The notes under the pieces are model-generated. The model was given only the letters and a program-made list of their open reading frames with translations. It was not told where the DNA came from and did not search any database. Made by a program: the position numbers and the translations under genes. A stretch of 64,000 nt of DNA, taken from the NCBI RefSeq assembly GCF_008932115.1, contig NZ_CP044543.1, forward strand, positions 2,982,501-3,046,500, read 5' to 3'. The stretch comes from Bradyrhizobium betae (GTDB taxonomy: Bacteria; Pseudomonadota; Alphaproteobacteria; Rhizobiales; Xanthobacteraceae). Numbering within the stretch: position 1 is the stretch's first letter; each line of letters begins with the position of its first letter. Shown piece after piece: positions 7,864 through 16,261 of this stretch.

Positions 7864-10800
7864 ATGCCGTTTCGCGGCCTGTTCATCGGCATCGACCGTT
7901 ATAGCTCGACCGGCATTGATGAGCTGACCTGCGCGCGTCGCGACGCGACGGCGCTGGAGGCACTGTTCTTCGACACGCTGGGCGGCAGCACAGTCTTGCT
8001 GGCAGATGCGGAGGCCACGCGGCAGCGGATTGAGGACGCATTTGCCGACCTGGCCGGCTGCGGCCCCGAGGATACGGTGGTGATCGCGTTCTCCGGCCAT
8101 GGGTCGGAGACACATGAGCTCGTCACCCACGACGCGAATCCAGATGATCTCGCCGGCTCCGCGATCCCGCTCGAGCTGTTGCAGGAATGGTTCTCGCGGA
8201 TACCGGCAAAGCGCCTGATCCTGTTCCTCGACTGTTGTTTTTCCGGCGGCATTGGGGCGAAGGTTCTGCACGTCGATGCGAAGCCGCGCAGCCTTTTGTC
8301 CGCCGAAGCGCGCCTGGCTCAGCTTGGCGGCGCTGGTCGGATCATCTTCACCGCCTCCGCGGCGACCGAGCCCGCCTATGAGCACCGCCGGTTCGGGCAC
8401 GGCTTTCTGACCCACTTTCTGCTTGAGGCGCTATGTGGCGCCGAGGAAGTCGTGAGCGGCGGCAAGCTCTCGCTCTACCGCCTCCTCGAGCATGTCACGA
8501 GCCGCGTCCGGGCGGCCGCGCTGCAGGGCGGCAAAGAGCAGAACCCGACCATGCGCGGGAGCATCGACGGCGATGTCGCGTGGCCCGTGTTCGTGCCGGG
8601 CGCTAAGTATCGGGCGGCCTTCCCGGCGCGTCTGCCTGCCAAGGTGACGTCCGATCTTGCCAGCCTCTCGTCGGCCGGTTTCCCCGACGCGCTTGTCACC
8701 GCCTGGGCTGGAGCGATCCCGTCCTTGAATGCGCTTCAGATCTCCGCCATCACCGACTTCGGCGTGCTGGACGGCGAGAACCTGGTGGTGTCGGCCCCGA
8801 CATCCTCGGGCAAGACGATGGTGGGCGAGCTCGCGGCGCTCCGGAACGTGCTGGATCGCAAACGGGCTTTGTTTCTGCTGCCGCTTAAGGCCCTTGTGGC
8901 AGACAAGCGGCGGCACTTCGAGAGCGTCTATGGCGGTTTCGGGGTCCGCACGGTGGAAGCGACGGGCGAGACGGACGACATCGCGCCTCTGCTGCGGGGC
9001 CAATACGATGTCGGTCTCCTGACCTATGAGAAGTTCGCCGCGATCGCGCTGACATTCCCTCATGTGCTGGCGCAGGTCGGCGCGATCGTGATCGACGAAG
9101 CGCAGATGATCGCCGACCGTGGCCGCGGCGCGAATCTGGAGTTCATTTTGACGCTCATCCGGATGCGCCGGCGTGAGGGGATCGAGCCCCAACTGATCGC
9201 GCTTTCGGCTGTGATCGGGGACACGAACGGCCTTGAGCAATGGCTCGGCGCGCGGCTCTTGCGGCGCACGGAGCGGCCCGTTCCGCTTGAGGAGGGCTTG
9301 TTGCTCGGCACCGGGCATTTCCGCTTTCTTGACCCGGAGAATGGCAATGAGCAGGTTGAGGGGCCGCTCGTTCGGCGTCTTGTCGGCGGCAAAGGATCCA
9401 GCCAGGATTGGATCATCCCGCTGGTGCGCAAGCTTGTCGCCGAAGGCCAGCAGGTGATCGTGTTTCGCGAAACCAAGGGCGAAGCCCGCGGCTGCGCCAA
9501 CTATCTCGCAGAGTCGCTCGGATTGCCTCCGGCTGCCGAGGCGCTGACGCAGATGCCCGGCGGCGATCCCTCGCAGGCCAGCGCCGACTTGCGGAGCGCG
9601 CTGGGGCGCGGCGTCGCTTTCCACAACTCGGATCTCGACCGCGAAGAGCGGCGCGTCATCGAGGAAGAATTTCGCCGTAGCGGCTCGGGCCTGCGCGTCA
9701 TCGCAGCCACGACGACGCTGGCGATGGGCGTGAACACGCCCGCGTCATCGGTCATCATCGCCGGCTTGAATCATCCCGGCGACGAGCCCTATTCGGTAGC
9801 CGAATACAAGAACCTAGTCGGTCGCGCGGGAAGGCTTGGCTTCGCCGAGAAGGGAGCTTCGTATCTGCTGGCGCTCGATCCGCGCGCCGAGCATGATCTG
9901 TGGTCGCGATACGTGACCGCGGAGCCGGAAGACTTGGTGTCCCGCTTCCTCGACGGTACAACCGACCCACGCTCCCTGATTATCCGCGTCCTAGTCGCGG
10001 CACAACGAGCGGCCGGCGAAGGCGTGCCGAGCGAGGAGATTGTCGAATTTCTGGAATCGAGCTTCGGCGCGTTCCAAGCCCGGCGCGCCCATAGCGCGTG
10101 GCAGTGGAGCCGGCCGGATCTGCTTTCGGCCCTAGCGGATTTGGAACGCCACGGCCTGGTGCAGAAGAACGCTACAGGCGCGTATGAATTGACCAAGCTG
10201 GGCCGTCTCGCTGGCGAAAGCGCGGCAGAGGTCGGGTCCATCGTCGCGCTCGTAGATTGCCTCGGCTCGCTTCAGCCCCAAGAAATCAGCGATCCCGTCC
10301 TGATTGCCGCAGCTCAAACGACGGTCGAGGTCGATCAACTCCTTTTTCCGATCAACCGAAAAAGCACGCAGAAAGAGCCTCAGCTATGGCCCAACGAGCT
10401 GCAGAGGCAGAATGTGCCGTGGCACGTCCTGAACGCGCTTCAGCGCGGGACAACAGAAGATCATCAGGCGACCCTGCGTGCGAAGAAGGCGGTCGCTTGT
10501 CTTTTGTTCGTGTCCGGTCGTGCCATGAGCGAGATCGAGCGCGTGCTGACGCAGTTCGGTGGTGCGTTTGGCGGCGCCGCCGGCCCCATACGCGCGGTCG
10601 CAGCGCGGACTTGCGATCTGATGCCGGTCGCGGCTCGCGTCGCCGAGATCCTGCACCCCACGCTCGATCTCGGTGACCGTGTGAGACGTCTGGCGATCCG
10701 GTTGACATATGGCGTGCCCAGCGCCGCCGTCGACCTCGCCCAATTCGCTGGAGCCGATTTGCTGCGGGGCGACTATTGCCGCTTGGCCGCCGCGCAGCTC

Positions 10801-10968
10801 TGTGAGCCCGAACAGATCGACGCCGCAACTGATGACCAAATTCTGGCATGCGTGGACAAGGACAGGCGCAAGCTTGCACTTGTCCGCGATGCGGCGAAGC
10901 GCGTTGCCAAGCGTCGGGCCGAAGCGGTGGCGCCTTCCGCCCCGATCCTTGAAGTATATGTGCCCTAA
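7864..10968 (+). CDS. Caspase-like peptidase fused to Ski2-like DEAD/DEAH helicase
   Basis: 1034 residues. Residues 1-240 are a peptidase C14/metacaspase domain: 'SGHGS' with His79 and 'LDCCFSGG' with Cys125 as the expected dyad. Residues about 275-700 form a superfamily 2 helicase: Walker A 'APTSSGKT' near 313, 'DEAQ' near 411, 'TTTLAMGVNTPA' near 623, and 'NLVGRAGRLG' near 649, the order seen in Ski2/Hel308-type enzymes. The remainder (700-1034) is mostly helical with probable winged-helix and ratchet parts. Caspase effectors fused to nucleic-acid sensors are known from prokaryotic immune systems, so helicase-triggered proteolysis after foreign nucleic acid recognition is a reasonable inference. 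Catalytic residues look intact. Confidence 0.88.
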   Translation: MPFRGLFIGIDRYSSTGIDELTCARRDATALEALFFDTLGGSTVLLADAEATRQRIEDAFADLAGCGPEDTVVIAFSGHGSETHELVTHDANPDDLAGSAIPLELLQEWFSRIPAKRLILFLDCCFSGGIGAKVLHVDAKPRSLLSAEARLAQLGGAGRIIFTASAATEPAYEHRRFGHGFLTHFLLEALCGAEEVVSGGKLSLYRLLEHVTSRVRAAALQGGKEQNPTMRGSIDGDVAWPVFVPGAKYRAAFPARLPAKVTSDLASLSSAGFPDALVTAWAGAIPSLNALQISAITDFGVLDGENLVVSAPTSSGKTMVGELAALRNVLDRKRALFLLPLKALVADKRRHFESVYGGFGVRTVEATGETDDIAPLLRGQYDVGLLTYEKFAAIALTFPHVLAQVGAIVIDEAQMIADRGRGANLEFILTLIRMRRREGIEPQLIALSAVIGDTNGLEQWLGARLLRRTERPVPLEEGLLLGTGHFRFLDPENGNEQVEGPLVRRLVGGKGSSQDWIIPLVRKLVAEGQQVIVFRETKGEARGCANYLAESLGLPPAAEALTQMPGGDPSQASADLRSALGRGVAFHNSDLDREERRVIEEEFRRSGSGLRVIAATTTLAMGVNTPASSVIIAGLNHPGDEPYSVAEYKNLVGRAGRLGFAEKGASYLLALDPRAEHDLWSRYVTAEPEDLVSRFLDGTTDPRSLIIRVLVAAQRAAGEGVPSEEIVEFLESSFGAFQARRAHSAWQWSRPDLLSALADLERHGLVQKNATGAYELTKLGRLAGESAAEVGSIVALVDCLGSLQPQEISDPVLIAAAQTTVEVDQLLFPINRKSTQKEPQLWPNELQRQNVPWHVLNALQRGTTEDHQATLRAKKAVACLLFVSGRAMSEIERVLTQFGGAFGGAAGPIRAVAARTCDLMPVAARVAEILHPTLDLGDRVRRLAIRLTYGVPSAAVDLAQFAGADLLRGDYCRLAAAQLCEPEQIDAATDDQILACVDKDRRKLALVRDAAKRVAKRRAEAVAPSAPILEVYVP

Positions 10969-11274
10969 ATTGCGCGCAACGGGGGCGTGAGGCGATTGCG
11001 TCAGATGCCCCCTCTGCGAGACGTTCCTGCCTCAGAAAGTCTCCAATGCTGGCGGAGCCAATGCGGCAGCGGGCGATCAAGCGGTCGAACGAGACAACGC
11101 GCCGCTACGGCTGCGCTCGGTGTGCAGGAGTGTCAGGATGGTCTGCCGGTTCGGAGCAAATGACCTGGTCGCCGATGGCGCCAAACCGAAGATCGTCGAT
11201 TTCTTCAAAAAGCTTTTTCGACTGCATCGTGGGCGGCGATGAATTGCTCGCCGACCAGTGGCTGATCGCAAGCC
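10969..11274. other. Gap between caspase-helicase and integrase; no supported gene
   Basis: About 300 bases with short open frames on both strands, none with a good start signal or recognisable product. It separates two convergent genes and may hold terminators or decayed coding sequence. Confidence 0.4.
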
Positions 11275-12636
11275 TCAAGCTGCCAAGCGACGCTCCTCGT
11301 CCTCGGCTTCGTTCCCCGGCTCTCCAACCGCTTTGGTCAGGAAGAGGTCAAGCGCAGCTCGACGAGAATCACGATCCAATGCGTAGGCCGTCTGTTTGAA
11401 TTCGATCCCCTCGAGTAGCCCTTGGATGTAACCGGAGATCGTGTCGGCGGCCATGATGAGCGCAGTGTCGAGCGTGTGAATGTATTTGCTCGTCACCGAG
11501 CCCTTGGAGTGGCCGACGAGCGCCGCGATGGTCACCTCGGTGAAACCGAGATCGTTGGCGATGCTGGCAAAGCTGTGACGCAGGACATGCGGGGTGACGC
11601 CGGCGAGCGGACTGTCGCTGAAAATCTGTTCCCAATGGTTCGGGAAGCTGCCGAACGCATGGTCCTCGCCCTGACCTGGGAAGACATAGGTGCCCGCTGC
11701 GGTCTTGCGCCGTTCCTCCAGATACTCGACGACGGGCAATCCGATTGGACGAATGGACTCACCTTCCTTGCTGTCCACCAGGCGCATGCAGCTCGCGTCG
11801 GTGTCAGCTTCGATCCACATTAGCGAGATCATTTCCGAGCGGCGGCAGCCGGTGAGCGCGATCTGCCGGATGATGTCCACGGTCATGGCGTATTTTTCGT
11901 TCGCCGCGGCATCGCGAAGCATTTGCCCGAGGGTGCGATACTCCGCCTCGGTCAGCCTACGATTCCGAACATTGTCCTTGGGCTTCTTGATGCCGTGCGC
12001 CGGATTGACCTCTATAATCCCAGCATCGACAGCGTAGGTGAGGATTCCGCCCAATAGGCCGACGGTGCGCGTGGCGGTGCCCGCGCCACCACGAACAATG
12101 GCCTTTCCTCGCAGCTTTTTCGTCTTGACGGCGACGCGCGTCTTGCCGGCCATGATGTCCTTCAAGACCTTGTTGATGTCGGCCTTGGTGAGATCCTTGA
12201 CCCGGCGCGCGCCGATCAGCGGGATGATGTGCCGCTCGATACGGCCAGTGTCGGTGACGATGGTGGTGGGCTTTTTCGGTCGCCCGCCCTTACCCAGAAT
12301 GAGGCCCGCGTTCAGATCAGCGGTATAGAGGGCGCAAAGCTCCTTGACCGTGATGGCCTTGTGATCGAGCTGACGTTCTTCGGAAGGGTTGTCGCCGCGC
12401 GCGACGCGCCCGAGTTGGACCTTCGCTTCTTGCCGGGCTGTCTCCGGCGTCCACACGCCATGCAGGCCGATGGTGTAGCGTCGCGTGCGTCCAACAGCGC
12501 GATATTGGATGAGGTAGCTGCGCTTGCCGGAGGCGAACACGCGGAGGCCGAAACCGGGCAGTTCGTCGTCCCAGATAAAATAGTCCTTCTCGCGAACATC
12601 GGCAGCGTCCACGATCCGCTTGGTCAGCTTTGCCAT
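11275..12636 (-). CDS. P4-type tyrosine integrase
   Basis: 453 residues. The N-terminus ('MAKLTKRIVDAADVREKDYFIWDD') is the DUF4102 arm-binding domain typical of P4-like integrases that use tRNA genes. The catalytic domain shows the Arg of 'ALTGCRRSEMI', 'HVLRHSFAS' (H-x-x-R) and the nucleophile Tyr in 'SKYIHT'. It catalyses site-specific integration and excision of the island. It is read away from the attachment fragment at 12821-12865, with two palindromes in its 5' region. The reading frame is full length, so the element may still be mobile. Confidence 0.93.
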   Translation of the reverse strand: MAKLTKRIVDAADVREKDYFIWDDELPGFGLRVFASGKRSYLIQYRAVGRTRRYTIGLHGVWTPETARQEAKVQLGRVARGDNPSEERQLDHKAITVKELCALYTADLNAGLILGKGGRPKKPTTIVTDTGRIERHIIPLIGARRVKDLTKADINKVLKDIMAGKTRVAVKTKKLRGKAIVRGGAGTATRTVGLLGGILTYAVDAGIIEVNPAHGIKKPKDNVRNRRLTEAEYRTLGQMLRDAAANEKYAMTVDIIRQIALTGCRRSEMISLMWIEADTDASCMRLVDSKEGESIRPIGLPVVEYLEERRKTAAGTYVFPGQGEDHAFGSFPNHWEQIFSDSPLAGVTPHVLRHSFASIANDLGFTEVTIAALVGHSKGSVTSKYIHTLDTALIMAADTISGYIQGLLEGIEFKQTAYALDRDSRRAALDLFLTKAVGEPGNEAEDEERRLAA

Positions 12637-12644
12637 GAGGTGTT

Positions 12645-12678
12645 CCCCTCGCTAGTGAGGGGCTGCTTCCGCGGAAGC
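12645..12678. promoter_or_regulatory. Two adjacent palindromes upstream of the integrase
   Basis: CCCCTC-N6-GAGGGG (12645-12662) and the 14-bp palindrome GCTTCCGCGGAAGC (12665-12678) lie directly upstream of the integrase start. They could be binding sites for an excisionase, the integrase itself or a repressor. Confidence 0.45.
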
Positions 12679-12820
12679 ACCACGGAAGCAACCGGATGGA
12701 TATCGGAGCGAAATTCTGGATAGACAGTTCGGCGCGGAAATACGAATTGTCTAGTATCTTCAGTTACATATCGCATTGTAGCGTGCCCTGTCGTGCATTT
12801 AGGATAGGCAGGCTAAATTG

Positions 12821-12865
12821 CTCCGAAGGCAAAGGTCACACGTTCGAATCGTGTCGGGTGCGCCA
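12821..12865 (+). repeat. Attachment site: 3' fragment of a tRNA gene, probably tRNA-Arg(CCG)
   Basis: The 45 bases read as anticodon loop CTCCGAA, then GGCAA, a variable region, a T arm with TTCGAAT between CACACG and CGTGT, and the acceptor end GGGTGCG-CCA. Upstream of 12821 the sequence does not pair with the anticodon stem and no matching 5' acceptor is present, so only the 3' half remains. This is the usual footprint of a P4-type integrase crossing over in the anticodon loop. The anticodon assignment CCG (Arg) rests on the loop reading. Confidence 0.75.
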
Positions 12866-12924
12866 CCTCGTGGCACGGAATTCCCAAGCAAACTTCGGCC
12901 CGTCGCGCGACTTCGCGAAGGCGC

Positions 12925-13134
12925 TTACGTCAGCATCGCGATGATCTGCTGGATCTGGCTGGAGGCGGACGTCACCAGTCCGTCATACGATGTCTGGCCG
13001 TGTGCGGCAGCCCTCAAGATACATTCGGCTACGGCGGCTTTCAGACCGAACACCGATTGATCGGCTGGCACGCTCGCCATCACGGTCTCGAGTGCCTGGC
13101 GCATGGTCTGAATGAGCTCGGAGCTGTATTGCAT
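12925..13134 (-). CDS. Small conserved-looking protein of unknown function
   Basis: 69 residues, helical and soluble, no cysteine cluster or signal peptide apart from a single Cys. It is the first chromosomal gene after the island. No family is recognised. It is kept because the composition is protein-like, it starts with ATG, and it sits alone between two unrelated genes. GGAGG lies just upstream of the start on the minus strand. Confidence 0.55.
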   Translation of the reverse strand: MQYSSELIQTMRQALETVMASVPADQSVFGLKAAVAECILRAAAHGQTSYDGLVTSASSQIQQIIAMLT

Positions 13135-13273
13135 CGGCTGTCCTCCGCGCTCCGATATAGGAACGCGTGCCCAGGCTCGCCACTCACAAGCCTGGGATTG
13201 CGGGCCACGGCGAAGTCACAACTGAAGCATCCATCACCTCGCGCTTCGCGTTGCGCGATTGTATCATCTTCCC

Positions 13274-14374
13274 ATGAGCGAATCCGGCACGGCGACTGGT
13301 GAATCTCCGCCCGTCCGCAAGATCATCCATATCGACATGGATGCCTTCTATGCGTCCGTGGAGCAGCGCGACAATCCGGACCTGCGCGGCAAGCCGGTCG
13401 CGGTGGGAGGCTCCGCTGAACGCGGCGTCGTTGCGGCCGCCAGCTACGAGGCCCGCGCGTTCGGCGTTCGCTCTGCCATGCCATCCGTGACCGCGAAGCG
13501 ACAATGTCCCGATCTCATTTTCGTCAAGCCGCGCTTCGAGGTCTACAAGGCCATCAGCAGGCAGATCCGCGACATCTTCGCCGAGCACACGCCGCTCATC
13601 GAGCCGTTGTCGCTCGACGAGGCCTATCTCGACGTGACGGAGAATCTGCAGGGCATCCCGCTGGCGCGCGACGTCGCGCTGCGGATTCGCGAGAAGATCA
13701 AAACCGAGACGGGTCTCAATGCTTCGGCGGGCATCTCCTACAACAAGTTTCTCGCAAAACTCGCCTCCGATCATCGCAAGCCGAACGGTCAGTTCGTGAT
13801 CTCGCCGGAGATGGGGCCCGCCTTCGTCGAGACCCTGCCCGTCGGCAAATTCCATGGGATAGGCCCGGCGACGAGTGCCAAAATGAACGCGCTCGGCCTG
13901 TTCACCGGCCTCGACATCCGCAACCAGTCGCTGGAATTCATGAACGCGAATTTCGGCAAGTCGGGCGCCTATTACTACTGGATCTCGCGCGGCGTCGACG
14001 AACGGCCGGTCCGCGCCAACCGGGTCCGCAAGTCCATCGGCGCGGAGACCACGTTTTCGGCCGACCTCGATGCATTCGACGCGCTGGCGGCCGAGCTGAG
14101 GCCACTCGTCGACAAGGTCTGGCGCCATTGCGAGTCCACCGGCCATCGCGGCCGCACCGTCACCCTGAAGATCAAGTTCGCCGACTTCGAAATCATCACG
14201 CGCAGCAGATCCCTTCCGGCACCCGTTGCAGGCCGCGACGACCTGGAGCGGCTGGCCTGCGGACTGCTCGAGATCGAGATGCCGCTGCCCAAGCGCGTCA
14301 GGCTGCTGGGGGTCTCGCTGTCTTCCCTCCAGGACGGGGATGATGCGGAGCCGCAGCTGACGTTCGGGATCTGA
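13274..14374 (+). CDS. dinB: DNA polymerase IV (Y family)
   Basis: 366 residues from ATG 13274; a longer in-frame start at 13259 adds only five residues. Y-family features in order: 'IIHIDMDAFYASVEQ' with the first metal-binding Asp, 'SYEARAFGVRSAMP', 'PLSLDEAYLDVT' with the catalytic Asp-Glu pair, a helix-hairpin-helix 'IGPATSAKM', and a little-finger domain at the end. It performs translesion synthesis past damaged bases. A C-terminal clamp-binding motif is not obvious; the protein ends '...QLTFGI', in which QLTF may serve. Confidence 0.95.
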   Translation: MSESGTATGESPPVRKIIHIDMDAFYASVEQRDNPDLRGKPVAVGGSAERGVVAAASYEARAFGVRSAMPSVTAKRQCPDLIFVKPRFEVYKAISRQIRDIFAEHTPLIEPLSLDEAYLDVTENLQGIPLARDVALRIREKIKTETGLNASAGISYNKFLAKLASDHRKPNGQFVISPEMGPAFVETLPVGKFHGIGPATSAKMNALGLFTGLDIRNQSLEFMNANFGKSGAYYYWISRGVDERPVRANRVRKSIGAETTFSADLDAFDALAAELRPLVDKVWRHCESTGHRGRTVTLKIKFADFEIITRSRSLPAPVAGRDDLERLACGLLEIEMPLPKRVRLLGVSLSSLQDGDDAEPQLTFGI

Positions 14375-14493
14375 ACCGGACCTGAAACGTCAGTGGCGGG
14401 ATTTTTGCAACCCGCCACCGATCACAATGTCCATCTGCCGCGCCGGCGGCAAGACATCGCCCCACGATGTCCACGATCCCGTGGCCGGCGACG

Positions 14494-14787
14494 CTAATCG
14501 ACGGCTTCGACGATGCGGATGTCGCGGTCCGCGCCGTCGCCAAGCACATCATGCGCGGCCTTGTAGGCCGGGCTCTCATACGCCGCCTTGGCGCTCGCGA
14601 CGCTGTCGAACTCGATGAGGACGACGCGCTCCATCTGACCGTGCTCGAAAGCCGCAGCCGGCATCCCGCGTGCGAGCACGCGGCCGCCGGCGGCCTCGAT
14701 CGCAGGCCGCGACAGCTTGGCGTAGGCCGCCATGGCATCGGGGTTCTTGATCGCGCGGTAGGTGGCAACCCAATAGGCCTTTGCCAT
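14494..14787 (-). CDS. DUF1330 family protein
   Basis: 97 residues from ATG 14787, with GGAGAAACG upstream. The pattern 'AYWVATYRAIKNPDAMAAYAKL', 'GRVLARG' and 'ERVVLIEFDSVASAKAAYES' is the DUF1330 dimeric alpha/beta-barrel, related to ABM-type monooxygenase folds. The function is not established. It lies 28 bases after the DNA glycosylase gene on the same strand and may be cotranscribed with it. Confidence 0.85.
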   Translation of the reverse strand: MAKAYWVATYRAIKNPDAMAAYAKLSRPAIEAAGGRVLARGMPAAAFEHGQMERVVLIEFDSVASAKAAYESPAYKAAHDVLGDGADRDIRIVEAVD

Positions 14788-14815
14788 TTCGTTTCTCCTT
14801 GTTTCCAGTGACCCG

Positions 14816-15502
14816 CTACTCGCTGCGGTTCTCGCCAACAGAGAGCGCGCAGATGCGTGACAGATAGGCATAGGGCAAGCCGGTCTCCTCGGCCCAGGCG
14901 TTGAACTGCGCCTGCACTTTGGCCAGATCGCCCTTCGACTTAACCTCTTCGGCGATGTCGAGACCAGCCTCGCGCAGACAGGCGACAACATCCCTGGAGG
15001 TGACAAAGCCGTCCCAGCCGACGAAACGCAGCAGCATCTGCCCGGTGTTGCCTCCTAATCGGCTGCCGCGCCTGGTGAGGAGGTCGAGCAAGCCGATCTC
15101 GTTGGACGGCGGCCATTTCGCCAGAAACTTGCCGAAGCTGCCGTGCTCCTTTGCAATTTCCTGCACGAAGGCGGCGTTGCCGCGCACCGACATGATCTTG
15201 GCGCCGTTGCGCACGATGCGCGTATCGCGCAGCAGGCCCTCCCAATAGTCGTCGGGCTGGAAGCCGAGCTTGGCCGGCTCGAAGTGCATGAAAGCCTCTT
15301 CAAAACCGTCCCATTTCGAATCGATCACGCTCCAGGCAAAACCGGCGGAGAACACCCGCCTGGTCATCTCGGCGAGGATGCGGTCGTCGCCGAGCTTGGC
15401 CAGACGCTTGAGGTCGGGCTTCTCGGGCATCAGCCTCTCGAGCGCCTTGGGCCCGCCCTTGCGTTTCTCGGCGCGGGCGCGAATGGTCTTGAACGAGGTC
15501 AT
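14816..15502 (-). CDS. DNA-3-methyladenine glycosylase I family protein
   Basis: 228 residues. The body ('RILAEMTRRVFSAGFAWSVI', 'FEEAFMHFEP', 'IVRNGAKIMSVRGNA') matches the helical Tag-like glycosylase family, which removes 3-methyladenine from DNA. The N-terminus is longer and more basic than E. coli Tag and the sequence is divergent, so I leave the gene symbol empty. It forms a probable operon with the downstream DUF1330 gene and is divergent from the disturbed region at 15.6 kb. Confidence 0.8.
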   Translation of the reverse strand: MTSFKTIRARAEKRKGGPKALERLMPEKPDLKRLAKLGDDRILAEMTRRVFSAGFAWSVIDSKWDGFEEAFMHFEPAKLGFQPDDYWEGLLRDTRIVRNGAKIMSVRGNAAFVQEIAKEHGSFGKFLAKWPPSNEIGLLDLLTRRGSRLGGNTGQMLLRFVGWDGFVTSRDVVACLREAGLDIAEEVKSKGDLAKVQAQFNAWAEETGLPYAYLSRICALSVGENRSE

Positions 15503-15582
15503 GCAATGTCGCTCTGAACGGCATAAATAAGTACGAGCTTAGCGGACTGAGCCGGTCCTGCAACCGTGACCATGTCATAGCG

Positions 15583-15804
15583 TCAATACTGTCCTTGCGT
15601 CGAGGCGTAGATTGGGATTTGGATGCAGCGTTGAAGCTCGCGCCACTGCCTATACTTCTCATTTATTTCAAGGCTCCGTCGCCCAAGATGGAAATCAGTG
15701 CATTGCGCGTAGGCTGGATCGTCGGCCAACCCGACAAAGGGGACAGCGATCTCTTCCCTGATATACCGGCGCATCGTCGTGAAGTTTTCTTCTGGACAGC
15801 GCAT
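15583..15804 (-). CDS. Short unassigned ORF in a disturbed segment
   Basis: Up to 73 residues; an internal ATG at 15771 would give 62. No family is recognised. The segment from about 15580 to 15790 is visibly less GC-rich than its flanks and ends where homology of the next phosphoesterase fragment begins, so it may be part of an insertion or a decayed gene, not a functional one. Low confidence. Confidence 0.22.
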   Translation of the reverse strand: MRCPEENFTTMRRYIREEIAVPFVGLADDPAYAQCTDFHLGRRSLEINEKYRQWRELQRCIQIPIYASTQGQY

Positions 15805-16261
15805 CGTCGATCAGCTCCGCGATGCCGCCGTCGATCGGCCGCGGCGCTGGATCTGGGCGCATCATGCGTCGCCGGCGGATTCACCGACGAGCTGGGGCGG
15901 CAAGCGCTTCTTCGGCGATGTCGAGCTGGTGCAATGGATCATGCAGTATCAGCCGTCGATGGTGATCTCGGGCCATGTGCACCAATCGCCGTTCATCGCG
16001 GACGGATCCTGGTTCGACCGGCTGGGGCAGACCTGGGTGTTCAACGCCGGCCTGCAGCCGGGCCGGCCGCCGACGCACATCGTGCTGGATCTCGATGCGA
16101 ACAAGGCGTTCTGGCTGGCCGCGGGCGAAGCGCAGTGGATCGACCTCGATGCGCCGCTGAAGCGGCCGGGCAAGTACATCGAGGAGGCGCCGGACTGGCT
16201 CACATCCTTGGGTCGGATTGCCGATCCGAGCCTGGCGAGACCTCAAGCGGCGGCAGGTTGA
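15779..16261 (+). pseudogene. 5'-truncated calcineurin-like metallophosphoesterase
   Basis: The open frame begins with a few unrelated residues, then from about 15805 matches the C-terminal half of a metallophosphoesterase: 'WIWAHHASP', 'SGHVHQSPF' and 'FNAGLQPG' carry late metal-binding histidines. The N-terminal half with the first D-x-H and G-D-x-x-D motifs is absent upstream in every frame, so the protein would lack part of its metal centre. The gene seems to have been cut by replacement of the sequence before about 15800. Its end overlaps the convergent cNMP gene by about 60 bases. Confidence 0.65.

Larger units (their letters stand above)
1..12865. mobile_element. Integrated genomic island (right part; left end outside window)
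   Basis: The region from the window start to 12865 behaves as one acquired element. A P4-type tyrosine integrase lies at the right edge, transcribed inward, and just outside it is a 3' tRNA fragment typical of integrase attachment. All other island genes run on the plus strand in tight, partly overlapping clusters. They belong to families frequent in defence islands: ImmA/IrrE-UvrD, multiubiquitin/E1, caspase-helicase. Right of 12865 the gene content becomes ordinary chromosome (dinB, DNA glycosylase). The left junction, which should carry the complete tRNA or the other attachment copy, is not visible, so the total size is unknown. Confidence 0.75.

Noticed and set aside
12821-12865. Complete tRNA gene
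   Set aside because: Only the anticodon loop to CCA is present; no 5' acceptor, D arm or pairing anticodon stem upstream.
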